A stretch of 59,586 bases of DNA from Succinivibrionaceae bacterium. GTDB taxonomy: Bacteria > Pseudomonadota > Gammaproteobacteria > Enterobacterales > Succinivibrionaceae. A program made the position numbers and the translations under genes. Under the pieces are notes generated by a model. The model searched no databases. It was not told the origin of the DNA and saw nothing but the letters and a program-made list of their open reading frames with translations. The DNA lies in contig JAFURY010000011.1 in the NCBI GenBank assembly GCA_017480795.1, forward strand, positions 1-59,586. Direction: 5' to 3'. This document shows, in pieces, positions 16,184 to 26,294 of the stretch; positions within the stretch are counted from its first letter, which is position 1, and each line of letters begins with the position of its first letter.

Positions 16184-18577
16184 CTAATCCCTCAAAACCG
16201 CATTGAATTTTTCCTTCAGAACCTCCAGCACCGATGACACGGCGGAGGAGATCTCCGCCTCCGACAGGGTGGCGTTCTGATCCTGCAGCTGCATGCTGAT
16301 GGCAAGACTCTTGCGGCCTTCGCCAAGAGACTCGCCGCTAAAGAGATCAAACAGCGTCGCAGAACGAATGAGATTCGAGGAAACGATCTTCACCGCATCC
16401 AGCACCGCTCCCGCAGGCACGCTGTCGTCCACCACCACGGCGATGTCGCGACGGTTCGAAGGGAATTTGGAAATCTCCCGGTATTCAGGCACCAGGGTTG
16501 AAGAGACTGCGCTCAAATCGATTTCGAACACGAAGGTTCTGAACTTGATGCCGTACTTTTTCTGCACGTTCGGATGAACAAGACCCACGCAACCCACCTT
16601 CCGGCCGTCAAACAGCACATCGGCCCGCTGGCCGGGATGGAGAGCCTCCGAGGCGCCCTGAACGAAACTGAACCTGTCGCCGCATCCGGTAAGGGCCAAA
16701 AGCGTCTCCAGATCGCCCTTGATATCGAAGAAATCAACATTTCTGGAAGGCTGTCCCCACTGCTCCGGACTGGCAAGACCAGAGATGGCGCCGGCAAGGG
16801 TTTTGATCTGGGCGATGCCGTTCTCGGCGTCGGCATCCGGAACAAACCTGAGGCCGGATTCGAAAATCTTCAGTGAATTCTGCTGACGGGCGTTGTTGAA
16901 TGAAACCACCTGCAACAGGCCTGGCAGAAGAGACACTCTCATGGCGTCCATATCCGCGGTGATAGGCTTTGGTATCACTACCGGCTTTATATCAGGAAAC
17001 ATGGCCGCCATTTTTCCCTGATCCACGAAGCTGTAGGTAATGACTTCGTTGTAGCCTCTGGCCACCAGCATGGACTTCAGACGATCAAGGGACAGATCCC
17101 GCATGGAGGAGCGAGGCATGTCGAGACTGGCGATCGGCGCGGCGTTTGGAATGTTGTTGTAGCCGTAGATCCTGGCCACCTCCTCAATGAGATCCTCGGC
17201 TATGGCGATATCGATGCGCCATGAAGGGCTTCTGGCCGCCAGAACTCCGTTTCCTCTGCTTTCTGTTCTTATACCCAGAGCGTTGAGGATCTCAAGGGTC
17301 CGTTCCTCGGTTACTATATTCTCGCCGATGACACGATGAACCAGCGACATGTCGAGAGTTATCTCGCGAGGGGACGGAAGATGGGAAGGGCTTTCTGCTC
17401 TGATGATCTCGCCGCAGCTGCCGCCGCAGATCTCCAACAGCAGCTGGGAGGCCCGCTGGCAGGCCAGTTCCTGAATTTCGTAATCGATGCCTCTTTCGTT
17501 GCGGTGAGAGGCATCGGTGGCAAGGCCGTACTCCCGGGCCTCGCCCTTGATGGCATCCGGAGAGAACCAGGCGCACTCAAGCAGAATGTCGGTGGTTTCG
17601 CCGCTGACGCCGCTTTCAAGCCCGCCGTAAATGCCGGCCATGGCAAGAGGTCCCTTTTCATCAGCGATGACCAGAGTGGAAGGACGAAGATCCAGCTCCT
17701 GGCCGCTGAGCACCTTCAGTTTTTCCCCGTTTCTGGCAAAGCGCACATGCACCGCCCCGCTGATTTTGCTCAGATCAAAGGCGTGCAGCGGCTGGCCAAG
17801 CTCCAGCATCACGTAGTTGGTGACATCCACCACCGGATCCACGGATCTCAGACCGCAGCGACGGAGTTTTTCCTTCATCCAGCGCGGAGTCTCGGCCTTC
17901 ACATCAAGACCTCTGAACACCCGGCCGAAATAGCGCGGACAGGCAGCAGGATCGTCCAGAACTATCTCCACCCGGTCCGAAAGAGCGGCAACAGGCGCGG
18001 CAAAGGACGGCATTTCAAGTTTCCGTCCGGTAAGAACCGCAACCTCGCGGGCGATGCCCAGAATGCTCAGACAGTCGGCGCGGTTTGCGGTGAGATCCAC
18101 CTCGACAAGGGAATCATCCCAGTCGAAATACTTTCTCACATCCATGCCAAGAGGAGCGTCCTCAGGCAGCTCGATGATGCCTTCCGACGGGAAATCCACC
18201 CCCAGTTCCTTGTAGGAGCAGAGCATGCCGTTGGAAGGAACGCCTCTGAGTTTGGCCGGTCTGATCCGGAAATCCCCCGGCAGCTCGGCTCCCACCAGGG
18301 CCACGCATACCTTCAGACCCTTGCGGCAGTTGGCGGCGCCGCAGACGATATCCAGCAGCTCCCCCGAACCCACGTCAACCTTGGTCACATGCAGATGATC
18401 CGAATTCGGATGATCCTCGCACTCCGCCACCTGGCCCACAACCACATGAGTGAAGTCTCCGGCGGCCTTTTCAATGGTATCCACCTCAAGTCCCGCCATG
18501 GTGATGAGATCGGACAGTTCCTGGGCAGAAAGTCCGGTCTCCACCAGCTCGTCAATCCATGCCTTAGAAAATTTCAT
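16184..18577 (-). CDS. pheT: Phenylalanyl-tRNA synthetase beta subunit
   Basis: 797 residues (E. coli 795). Editing and tRNA-binding subunit of the alpha2-beta2 PheRS. N-terminal MKFSKAWIDELV, an OB-fold EMAP-like tRNA-binding domain (about 40-150), the B3/B4 editing region (about 210-400), B5 (about 400-475), and a C-terminal ferredoxin-fold anticodon-binding domain ending at FNAVLRD. Excellent ribosome site (GGAGGTGA) five bases before ATG. pheS ends 15 bp upstream. Confidence 0.97.
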   Translation of the reverse strand: MKFSKAWIDELVETGLSAQELSDLITMAGLEVDTIEKAAGDFTHVVVGQVAECEDHPNSDHLHVTKVDVGSGELLDIVCGAANCRKGLKVCVALVGAELPGDFRIRPAKLRGVPSNGMLCSYKELGVDFPSEGIIELPEDAPLGMDVRKYFDWDDSLVEVDLTANRADCLSILGIAREVAVLTGRKLEMPSFAAPVAALSDRVEIVLDDPAACPRYFGRVFRGLDVKAETPRWMKEKLRRCGLRSVDPVVDVTNYVMLELGQPLHAFDLSKISGAVHVRFARNGEKLKVLSGQELDLRPSTLVIADEKGPLAMAGIYGGLESGVSGETTDILLECAWFSPDAIKGEAREYGLATDASHRNERGIDYEIQELACQRASQLLLEICGGSCGEIIRAESPSHLPSPREITLDMSLVHRVIGENIVTEERTLEILNALGIRTESRGNGVLAARSPSWRIDIAIAEDLIEEVARIYGYNNIPNAAPIASLDMPRSSMRDLSLDRLKSMLVARGYNEVITYSFVDQGKMAAMFPDIKPVVIPKPITADMDAMRVSLLPGLLQVVSFNNARQQNSLKIFESGLRFVPDADAENGIAQIKTLAGAISGLASPEQWGQPSRNVDFFDIKGDLETLLALTGCGDRFSFVQGASEALHPGQRADVLFDGRKVGCVGLVHPNVQKKYGIKFRTFVFEIDLSAVSSTLVPEYREISKFPSNRRDIAVVVDDSVPAGAVLDAVKIVSSNLIRSATLFDLFSGESLGEGRKSLAISMQLQDQNATLSEAEISSAVSSVLEVLKEKFNAVLRD

Positions 18578-18592
18578 CTTTCACCTCCCCTT

Positions 18593-19673
<1,081 letters not shown>

Positions 19674-19879
19674 CAGCACGTGAATTGTAGAACATAAACT
19701 CTAACAAATAATTTATAAAAATATAAGTAAACTATGGCAATAAAAGTCAAATAAATTAACGCACATCACACAAACATCCAAAAACTATAAACACATATGT
19801 GAGAAAAATCACACAAAAAAAAAATTACGAATTAAAATAAGACAATAAACTTATTGCAAGGATTTAAATATGGATACAA

Positions 19880-21820
19880 TTGAAGAAAAAAAATATCATT
19901 AATGATAAAATAGAAGAATACTATGAAACATTTCATAATAATTCAACTCAACTTATCAACAATAAAGACGAAGCATTCGAAATAGTTGTATTAGAAGCAC
20001 TGTATAAGGATGATTTAAAAACTAATTCAGAATACGAGATAGATTTTAGTAAAAAACTACAAAGCGATGATGCTAATAATTTGTCTAAATTTATTGTATC
20101 ATCAGCAGTGAGGGGAGATGGTGGCATAGATATTGTATACACATACGACGATGAAGAAGAAACAAAATTTCAATTTGTTCAAGTAAAAAATAGAAAATTA
20201 AATAAAGACGAACTGAGAGATGCATTCTCGAAAATGAAGGATACAACAAAACAATATTTAAAAGATCCTGAAAAAATAAAATCAGAAAATTTAAAAAAAA
20301 TATTACAAAATTTCAAATATTCCCAAGGAAGTAGTGAGGATAAATATATAGTTGTTCACCGAGGATCTTTAACGACATTCGACTCAAAAACAAATAATGA
20401 AGAGATAATCACAGAAAACGAAATATCGCAAAAATTATCAATTACAAACAATAACCCTTGTGTAAGACACCATAAATTCACATTTAATAAAAACCAAATT
20501 AGCGATTACACTGATAAAACTACCGGAGCACATGCATATGTAGTAAACATTAATGGATTAGATTTAGCAAAATTAGGAAAAGAATATAACGATTCATCAC
20601 TTGGACGAAGTTTATTGTTTGGGAACAACTTTAGAGAATTTCTAGAAAAGAAATCTCAAACATATGAAGTGATGAAAAAAACAATATTTGCAAACCCAGA
20701 AAAGTTTTGGTTTTACAACAATGGTATTACTATATTAGCAAAAAATGTAAAAAGGACAGATAATGACGAAAATATTGTTCTCACTCTCGAAAATTTCTCG
20801 ATAATAAATGGAGCTCAAACAACTAGTGCATTAGCAAAAGTTTATAGTGAACACAAATCAGAATTAAACATTGATACTGAAGAAGAAATCAGGTCTAAGT
20901 TGAACCAAATTTATGTATTAACTAAAATACTAGTGATAACCGACGATGCGTTTAAAGATGATATAGCTATTTATAACAATACACAAAATCCAATCGAGGC
21001 AAGAGATCTAGTTTCGAGAACCGAAGAGCAGAAACAATTGCAGGCAAAACTCTATAACAGAAATGGAAGCGAGCACATATTCGTAGAAATTAGAAGAGGT
21101 GAGTCGATTGTCAAAGGCCTTAATTTCCGTAAACACCAGAAGAAAATAACTAACACATACCTTGCACAAATTGCTTTTGCAGGTAATGGTGAGCCCGAAA
21201 ATTCGAAGAACATAAGAAATACGCTTTTTAATAAAAACCCTAACTGTGAAAGTATAAATGAAAATTACAACAATATATTTAACCAATCATCCGGCATATT
21301 ATTCCAAAAATCTTTTGACGAAATTAACGAATTAATTTTTATAGAATACATTTTAAGAAAAGCCAAAAACAGTTTCATACAAAATAAAAAGAAGTTCATC
21401 TCTCAACAAAAAGAAATACTTAATACCACAACGAATGAAGCAGAGAAAACAAAAATAGAAAGAGATCTTGATACTGCTGCATTATATATTAGCATTGCCA
21501 ACAAGTCGCTATTTTTATTCATTTATTATTATTACGCCGTTTCTTACTCACGTAAACCACTAGATTTTAATAAAATATATGGTACAGGCACGCAAAAAGG
21601 TTATCTAGCACAAATTGAAAAAGAAACGACATCTTATATTATATTACCATGTATAAAATTACTTATACCATTAATCAAAAAAGCAAACAAAGATAATGAT
21701 GTGTCAGCATGGATCAGAAACACAAAAAATTATGAGATATTAAAAGGAAGTGTATCAGAATTAGTAGCGGGAGAAGGAGTAGACCCTTCCGAGTTTATGA
21801 ACAATTATAGATTTAAATAA
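19880..21820 (+). CDS. AIPR-family (abortive infection phage resistance) protein
   Basis: 646 residues from TTG 19880. The AIPR domain (PF10592 type) is recognised by FWFYNNGITI at 276-285 and SIINGAQTTSAL about 30 residues later, followed by NNTQNPIEARDL. The N-terminal part has a PD-(D/E)xK nuclease-like pattern: GDGGID with D84, then FVQVKN with Q101 and K103. AIPR proteins are linked to phage defence; mechanism is poorly known. AT-rich, AAA/AAT-heavy codon use unlike its neighbours. The start is odd: the good ribosome site AAGGA (19858-19862) serves ATG 19870, which is one frame off and meets a stop after ten codons. An A8 run (19886-19893) lies between, and losing one A would join ATG 19870 to this frame. 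Confidence 0.8.
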   Translation: MKKKNIINDKIEEYYETFHNNSTQLINNKDEAFEIVVLEALYKDDLKTNSEYEIDFSKKLQSDDANNLSKFIVSSAVRGDGGIDIVYTYDDEEETKFQFVQVKNRKLNKDELRDAFSKMKDTTKQYLKDPEKIKSENLKKILQNFKYSQGSSEDKYIVVHRGSLTTFDSKTNNEEIITENEISQKLSITNNNPCVRHHKFTFNKNQISDYTDKTTGAHAYVVNINGLDLAKLGKEYNDSSLGRSLLFGNNFREFLEKKSQTYEVMKKTIFANPEKFWFYNNGITILAKNVKRTDNDENIVLTLENFSIINGAQTTSALAKVYSEHKSELNIDTEEEIRSKLNQIYVLTKILVITDDAFKDDIAIYNNTQNPIEARDLVSRTEEQKQLQAKLYNRNGSEHIFVEIRRGESIVKGLNFRKHQKKITNTYLAQIAFAGNGEPENSKNIRNTLFNKNPNCESINENYNNIFNQSSGILFQKSFDEINELIFIEYILRKAKNSFIQNKKKFISQQKEILNTTTNEAEKTKIERDLDTAALYISIANKSLFLFIYYYYAVSYSRKPLDFNKIYGTGTQKGYLAQIEKETTSYIILPCIKLLIPLIKKANKDNDVSAWIRNTKNYEILKGSVSELVAGEGVDPSEFMNNYRFK

Positions 21821-21859
21821 AACACACTCCTAAAAACTCAGATATAAGAATTATCCACC

Positions 21860-21900
21860 ATCCCGGAAAATCACTTTTGACTACCGGGATTTCTATTTAT
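21860..21900 (+). terminator. Terminator-like hairpin after the AIPR gene
   Basis: ATCCCGG (21860-21866) pairs with CCGGGAT (21884-21890) across a 17-nt loop, followed by TTCTATTTAT. The long loop and interrupted U tract make it moderate in strength. Confidence 0.55.
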
Positions 21901-22170
21901 CAAATCAAAAATTAATTCATTTTATAGTTTACTCCGATATCATTTTAAACAAACTCATTTTTAAATAAATATTATTCTACTTAACATATCGTGCTTATAA
22001 TTAAATTTTGAATTAAATCTAAGGAATACCTAGTAGAGATCATTCGAACATATCTTTGAATTTGGAAGCAACTTATAGGATTAATGATTTGAACTAGGTT
22101 TATTACTTAATATATTATCTTGATATTTTTGGGACCACGAAATAGTGTCATTACAAAAGCTAAACCATGC

Positions 22171-25023
22171 CTAACTGAGACTGATAGGCAGCGGACAATC
22201 CACGGTAAAACCCTGATAGGCGTCGAAATCGTACTGTCTGATGATCTCGTAGCTGGCCTCGCTCTTGATGTGCATCACCACGATCTTGCGGTTTGAAGCG
22301 TGAAGCTTTTCCAGCATGGAATTGATGATGCTGCTGCCGTTGTCCTCGTGCAGCTTCACCACGGTGTCGCAGTCCAGCTTCACGTACTCCGGCTCCAGCT
22401 CGTCAAGGATCGCGTAGGAGCCGATGCTGCCCTCGAAGTGATCGATGGCCAGCTGGCAGCGGTTGGCCCGGATGAGCTCCACCATGTCCTTCATGGCCTC
22501 CTTTGACTGCTTGACGGCATTTTCGGAGATCTCGAAGCACAGCTTGTGGAGATCGAAGCGGGACTTGTCGAACATGCGGTTGAGTTTGCGGATCATGTGC
22601 TGAGAACAGGAGGATGAAGCGGAAAGATTGATGAACACCGCATCAACCTGTTCCTGATCCTGAGCTTCGGCCCAGCCCATAAGGGATTCCATGACCAGGG
22701 AATCGATATGGGTGATGAGTCCGAACTTTCGGGCGGCCTCGATGAAGGTGCTGGCCGGCAGAATGTTGCCGTTGTCCCCCAGCAGACGGACGAAAACCTC
22801 GTAGTAATGAACGCCGCTGTCCCGCGGAAATACAACTCTCTGCCTGAACAGCACGAACTTGTGCTGCTCGATGGCGTTGTAGATCTGGGCGATCCAGCCG
22901 ATCTCCTTGCGGTAGTTCAGCACGGCGGCGGACAGATCGGAATAGAGGTAGACCCTGTTGCGGCCCTGCACCTTGGCGGCGCCGCAGGCGGTTTCGGCAA
23001 GGGATACGATAGTGCTGTTGTCCAGGGACTGGCAGGAAATGATGCCGATGCTGGCGGTGACGGAATAGAAGCTGTGGTTCCACTCGAAGCGCAGCTTCTG
23101 AATGGCGGCGCGGATGCTGTCGGCCTTGCGCACCGCCGCATCCGTGAAGCTGTTGGCAATCACAACGCCGAATTCGTCGCCGCCGAGACGGGCGATGTTG
23201 TCGTCCTGAACGTCCAGCTTGCGGATGGTGGTGCCCACCATCTGCAGAAAGGCATCTCCGGCCAGAGAGCCGCAGGAATTGTTGATGACCTTGAAGTGGT
23301 CGATGTCGATGAAAAGGAAGAAGTCCCCGGACATCCGGTCCTTGTCCTTTTCGGCCGCCTCCCTCACCTTCTGCAGACGGTTGAGCATGAAGGTGCGGTT
23401 GTGCAGCTTGGTAACCGCGTCATGATTGAACACGTAGTCGATCTGCGCTCTGATCTGCCGGTTCTCGGAGACGTCGATAATGCTGCCCTCCACCACGTGG
23501 CTGCCGCCCCGTTCGGCGATCCTCAGGGACATCAGCACGGAAAAGGAGGTTCCGTCCCGGCGCTTCAGCAGGATTTCCCGCTTCACGCCGCTCTGATTGG
23601 CAAGCACCAGATCGGAAAGAATTTCGTTGGCCTCGTTCTGCTTCTCGAACAGCGCGCTGATGTTGGGCCCGCTTTCCGCTCTCAGTTCGTCAAAGCCCCG
23701 GTAGCCGAAAAGAGCGTAGAAGGACTTGTTGCAGGACAGTATTCTGCCGTCCAGATCCGTGGAGAAAAAGCCCTCCACCGCCTGATGCATAAGGTCGGAA
23801 AACCGCTCGTGCATGAGCTTGTTCTTGCTGGCCTCGGCGCTGCGGCCGGTCTTTTCCAGATAGGTACGGTACACCAGGGAAAAGGAAAGAGAAAATGCGC
23901 CGATGGCGGCGAACAGGTACATGACGCTGTCGGTGGCGTATCTGACGAAAAGGATGCCGAACTTCACCAGGGTGTTGCCGAACCAGCACAGCAGAAACAG
24001 GATCAGCGACAGCAGAAAGATCTTCATGAAGTTGCTGCAGCGCCCCCATATTCTCAGGCCGATGATGCTGTAGATGACGGTCAGCAGGCCCATGAGAAAG
24101 AGGCTGGCGTACACAGAATAGCTGACGTCGATAAACCAGCAGGTGCAGGACAGAAACAGCGGGAAAAACAGCAGCAGACGGTTGTTGCGGCTGAAGTGAC
24201 GCACGGTCCAGATCTGGCGGAACACGTCGTCAAAAGAGGCGATGAGCCCCATGAAAAAAAGATTGGATATGCAGATGTAAAGCTTCTGGCTGCTCACCGC
24301 CGACGGAATGAAGCCGAAGAGGAAGATGTAGCCGTTGAGGTAGACCAGAAGCGCCAGCGTGCAGAAGCAGAACATGGCGTAGAACAGAAAACGCCGTTCC
24401 CGGATGAACCAGTACATCATCAGACTGAAGATGGCGGCAAGCAGGATCAGACCGTCCACCACCCCGGAGAAAATCTGGCTCAGGGACACCCGGGAGACGT
24501 ACTTCTGCAGACTTGAAACCCGGATCGGAACATAAGCGGCGGTGTCGTTCACCACCTTGATGTAAACGTCGAAGGACTCGTCCTGTTTGATGAAGACCGG
24601 AAAAACGAAATTGCCCGCCGGATAGGGTTTGCTCCGGGCTCCAAGATCCATGCCGGTGTACCAGAATCTGGTGATCTGCTTGCCGTTGCTGTCCACCAGA
24701 AAGACCTCGGTCTTGTTCAGCATGGAACTGTCCAGCTCCAGCATGACCAGGGTGAAGCTGCCGGATTCGTTGGACAGCCGCACCCTAAACCAGTAGTGCT
24801 GTCCGGGATCTCCCACCTTCAGATAGGCTGCGGGATTGGGCTTCCAGTCGGTCATGTGCTCCACCTGCCACGGCCAGGTGTAGTCATGATAGGTGGCAAG
24901 GGTCTCCACTCTGGAGCCTATGCCGGTATCCAGAAACTGGTCCACAATCCTTACGGTTTCAACGGCGCCTGAGAGCGCAGGAGCCAGCAGCAGAAACAGG
25001 CAGAGAACAAATCGGAGGAGCAT
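22171..25023 (-). CDS. 7TM-DISM sensor with PAS, active-type GGDEF and degenerate EAL domains
   Basis: About 950 residues. Signal peptide MLLRFVLCLFLLLAPALSGA, a periplasmic 7TMR-DISMED2-like domain (about 25-170), seven transmembrane helices (about 180-385), a PAS domain (about 410-520), GGDEF (GGDEF at 614-618, IDHFKVIN upstream) and a C-terminal EAL fold. GGDEF looks catalytic (c-di-GMP synthesis); the RxxD inhibitory site is absent. The EAL motif is EVF (742-744), DDFG is DHFE, and the AEGVE-type motif is altered, so phosphodiesterase activity is unlikely; the domain may bind c-di-GMP or a partner. Start: ATG 25023 gives a clean signal peptide; a TTG at 25053 would add ten residues; neither has a good ribosome site. 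It begins 40 bases after the rplT terminator. Confidence 0.85.
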   Translation of the reverse strand: MLLRFVLCLFLLLAPALSGAVETVRIVDQFLDTGIGSRVETLATYHDYTWPWQVEHMTDWKPNPAAYLKVGDPGQHYWFRVRLSNESGSFTLVMLELDSSMLNKTEVFLVDSNGKQITRFWYTGMDLGARSKPYPAGNFVFPVFIKQDESFDVYIKVVNDTAAYVPIRVSSLQKYVSRVSLSQIFSGVVDGLILLAAIFSLMMYWFIRERRFLFYAMFCFCTLALLVYLNGYIFLFGFIPSAVSSQKLYICISNLFFMGLIASFDDVFRQIWTVRHFSRNNRLLLFFPLFLSCTCWFIDVSYSVYASLFLMGLLTVIYSIIGLRIWGRCSNFMKIFLLSLILFLLCWFGNTLVKFGILFVRYATDSVMYLFAAIGAFSLSFSLVYRTYLEKTGRSAEASKNKLMHERFSDLMHQAVEGFFSTDLDGRILSCNKSFYALFGYRGFDELRAESGPNISALFEKQNEANEILSDLVLANQSGVKREILLKRRDGTSFSVLMSLRIAERGGSHVVEGSIIDVSENRQIRAQIDYVFNHDAVTKLHNRTFMLNRLQKVREAAEKDKDRMSGDFFLFIDIDHFKVINNSCGSLAGDAFLQMVGTTIRKLDVQDDNIARLGGDEFGVVIANSFTDAAVRKADSIRAAIQKLRFEWNHSFYSVTASIGIISCQSLDNSTIVSLAETACGAAKVQGRNRVYLYSDLSAAVLNYRKEIGWIAQIYNAIEQHKFVLFRQRVVFPRDSGVHYYEVFVRLLGDNGNILPASTFIEAARKFGLITHIDSLVMESLMGWAEAQDQEQVDAVFINLSASSSCSQHMIRKLNRMFDKSRFDLHKLCFEISENAVKQSKEAMKDMVELIRANRCQLAIDHFEGSIGSYAILDELEPEYVKLDCDTVVKLHEDNGSSIINSMLEKLHASNRKIVVMHIKSEASYEIIRQYDFDAYQGFTVDCPLPISLS

Positions 25024-25062
25024 CTGAAAACGGGACAGGCAGGGAAAAGACAAAAAAACAAT

Positions 25063-25093
25063 AAAAAAAGGGGGAGACCAGCAGATCTCCCCC
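25063..25093 (-). terminator. Strong terminator after rplT
   Basis: On the minus strand GGGGGAGA (25093-25086) pairs with TCTCCCCC (25077-25070), then TTTTTTT (25069-25063). It ends the thrS-infC-rpmI-rplT transcript 40 bp before the GGDEF gene. Confidence 0.9.
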
Positions 25094-25105
25094 GGGAAAA
25101 AGCGA

Positions 25106-25462
25106 TTAAGCCAGAGCGGCCTTTGCCTTCTCCACCAGTGCTACGAACACAGCCTGATCCTGAATGGCGATATCGGAAAGGATCTTGCGGTCGATTTCGA
25201 TGGAAGCCTTCTTAAGTCCGTTGATGAACTTGCTGTAGGAGAGACCGTTCATGCGGGCTGCGGCGTTGATACGAACGATCCACAGCTGTCTGAACTGACG
25301 CTTCTTCTGACGACGGTCGCGGAAAGCGTACTGGCCGGCCTTGGTAACGGCCTGCACAGCGACTCTGTACACCCGGGAACGGGCGCCGTAATATCCCTTG
25401 GCTGCGTCCAAAACCTTCTTGTGACGTGCATGAGCGGTAACACCGCGCTTAACTCTTGGCAT
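25106..25462 (-). CDS. rplT: 50S ribosomal protein L20
   Basis: 118 residues (E. coli L20 118). [17 protein letters not shown]-terminus, basic helical N-terminal half that binds 23S rRNA, conserved [14 protein letters not shown]. In E. coli L20 also represses rpmI-rplT translation. AGGAG eight bases before ATG, 18 bp after rpmI. Confidence 0.98.
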   Translation of the reverse strand: MPRVKRGVTAHARHKKVLDAAKGYYGARSRVYRVAVQAVTKAGQYAFRDRRQKKRQFRQLWIVRINAAARMNGLSYSKFINGLKKASIEIDRKILSDIAIQDQAVFVALVEKAKAALA

Positions 25463-25480
25463 CTTCTTATCTCCTGATGA

Positions 25481-25675
25481 CTAAACTGTTGGCAGACACT
25501 TAAGTACTCTCTGCAGATCGCTGTGATGAATCATGCTCATCGGACGCAGATGACGTTTGCGCTTAGTAGACTTCTTGGTAAGAATATGCTGCTTGTTGGC
25601 CTGCTTGCGCTTGAAACCGTTGGCGGTTTTCTTGAAACGCTTCCAGGCGCCTTTGTCATTTTTGATTTTTGGCAT
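25481..25675 (-). CDS. rpmI: 50S ribosomal protein L35
   Basis: 64 residues, usual L35 length; very basic, [14 protein letters not shown] start (most family members have KTxxGAxKRFK) and RHLRP in the C-terminal half. GGAG eight bases upstream of ATG. Lies between infC and rplT as in E. coli; 76 bp separates it from infC. Confidence 0.97.
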   Translation of the reverse strand: MPKIKNDKGAWKRFKKTANGFKRKQANKQHILTKKSTKRKRHLRPMSMIHHSDLQRVLKCLPTV

Positions 25676-25751
25676 TGTAAACTCCGCAATTGGATGTTGA
25701 TGACAAACCTGTCAGGAGAGCCGGCGAGCCGGCCGCTTAAAACCTGAGAGG

Positions 25752-26291
25752 CTACTTCTTTTTTGGCGCCAGCACCATAATGGCCTGTTTTCCCTCAACC
25801 TTGGACTGAGTCTCCACGACGGCGACATCCGTCACGTCGTTCTCAATCCGTTTCAGTACTTCCAGACCCAGATCCTGGTGAGCCATTTCACGGCCTTTAA
25901 ACTTAAGAGTGATCTTAACTTTGTCGCCGTCCTCGATAAAGCGCTTCAGGTTGCGTAGTTTTACCTGATAGTCGCCTTCGTCAGTAGCAGGTCTGAGCTT
26001 GATTTCCTTCACCTGGACCTGCTTCTGCTTTTTCTTCTGCTCTTTCTGAGACTTGCTCTTCTCGTAGAGGTATTTACCATAATCCATTATCCGGCATACG
26101 GGAGGCTCGGCATTGGGACTGATTTCCACCAGATCGACGCCCGCATCCGATGCGAGCCTCAGAGCCTCGTCCACCGACATGACTCCGAGAGCGGCACCGT
26201 CCGCTCCGATAACACGGATTTCCTTGCAGCGAATCTCGCCGTTGATTCTAGTTTTCGGCGCTCCGCGCGCGGTCTTTTTTGAATTATTTAT
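25752..26291 (-). CDS. infC: Translation initiation factor IF-3, apparent AUA start
   Basis: 179 residues from ATA at 26291-26289 (E. coli 180). IF-3 dissociates ribosomes and enforces initiator tRNA and start-codon choice. N-domain: [16 protein letters not shown]; then [30 protein letters not shown] and C-domain [18 protein letters not shown]. The only in-frame ATG lies inside the N-domain (MSVDEALRL) and would delete 37 conserved residues. The reading frame extends upstream to a TAA just before ATA; GGAGG (26304-26300) sits eight bases before ATA. E. coli infC uses AUU, through which IF-3 represses itself; AUA would allow the same control. ATA is three bases after the thrS stop. Confidence 0.93.
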   Translation of the reverse strand: MNNSKKTARGAPKTRINGEIRCKEIRVIGADGAALGVMSVDEALRLASDAGVDLVEISPNAEPPVCRIMDYGKYLYEKSKSQKEQKKKQKQVQVKEIKLRPATDEGDYQVKLRNLKRFIEDGDKVKITLKFKGREMAHQDLGLEVLKRIENDVTDVAVVETQSKVEGKQAIMVLAPKKK

Positions 26292-26294
26292 GGC

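Noticed and set aside
22020..22170. tRNA or integrase remnant at the AT-rich island edge
   Set aside because: A short stretch resembled a T-arm (ATTCGAA), but no cloverleaf and no matching direct repeat near 19600 could be built.
22708..24516. Plus-strand frame of 602 codons opposite the GGDEF gene
   Set aside because: Antisense shadow; Val/His/Gly/Gln-rich without any domain.
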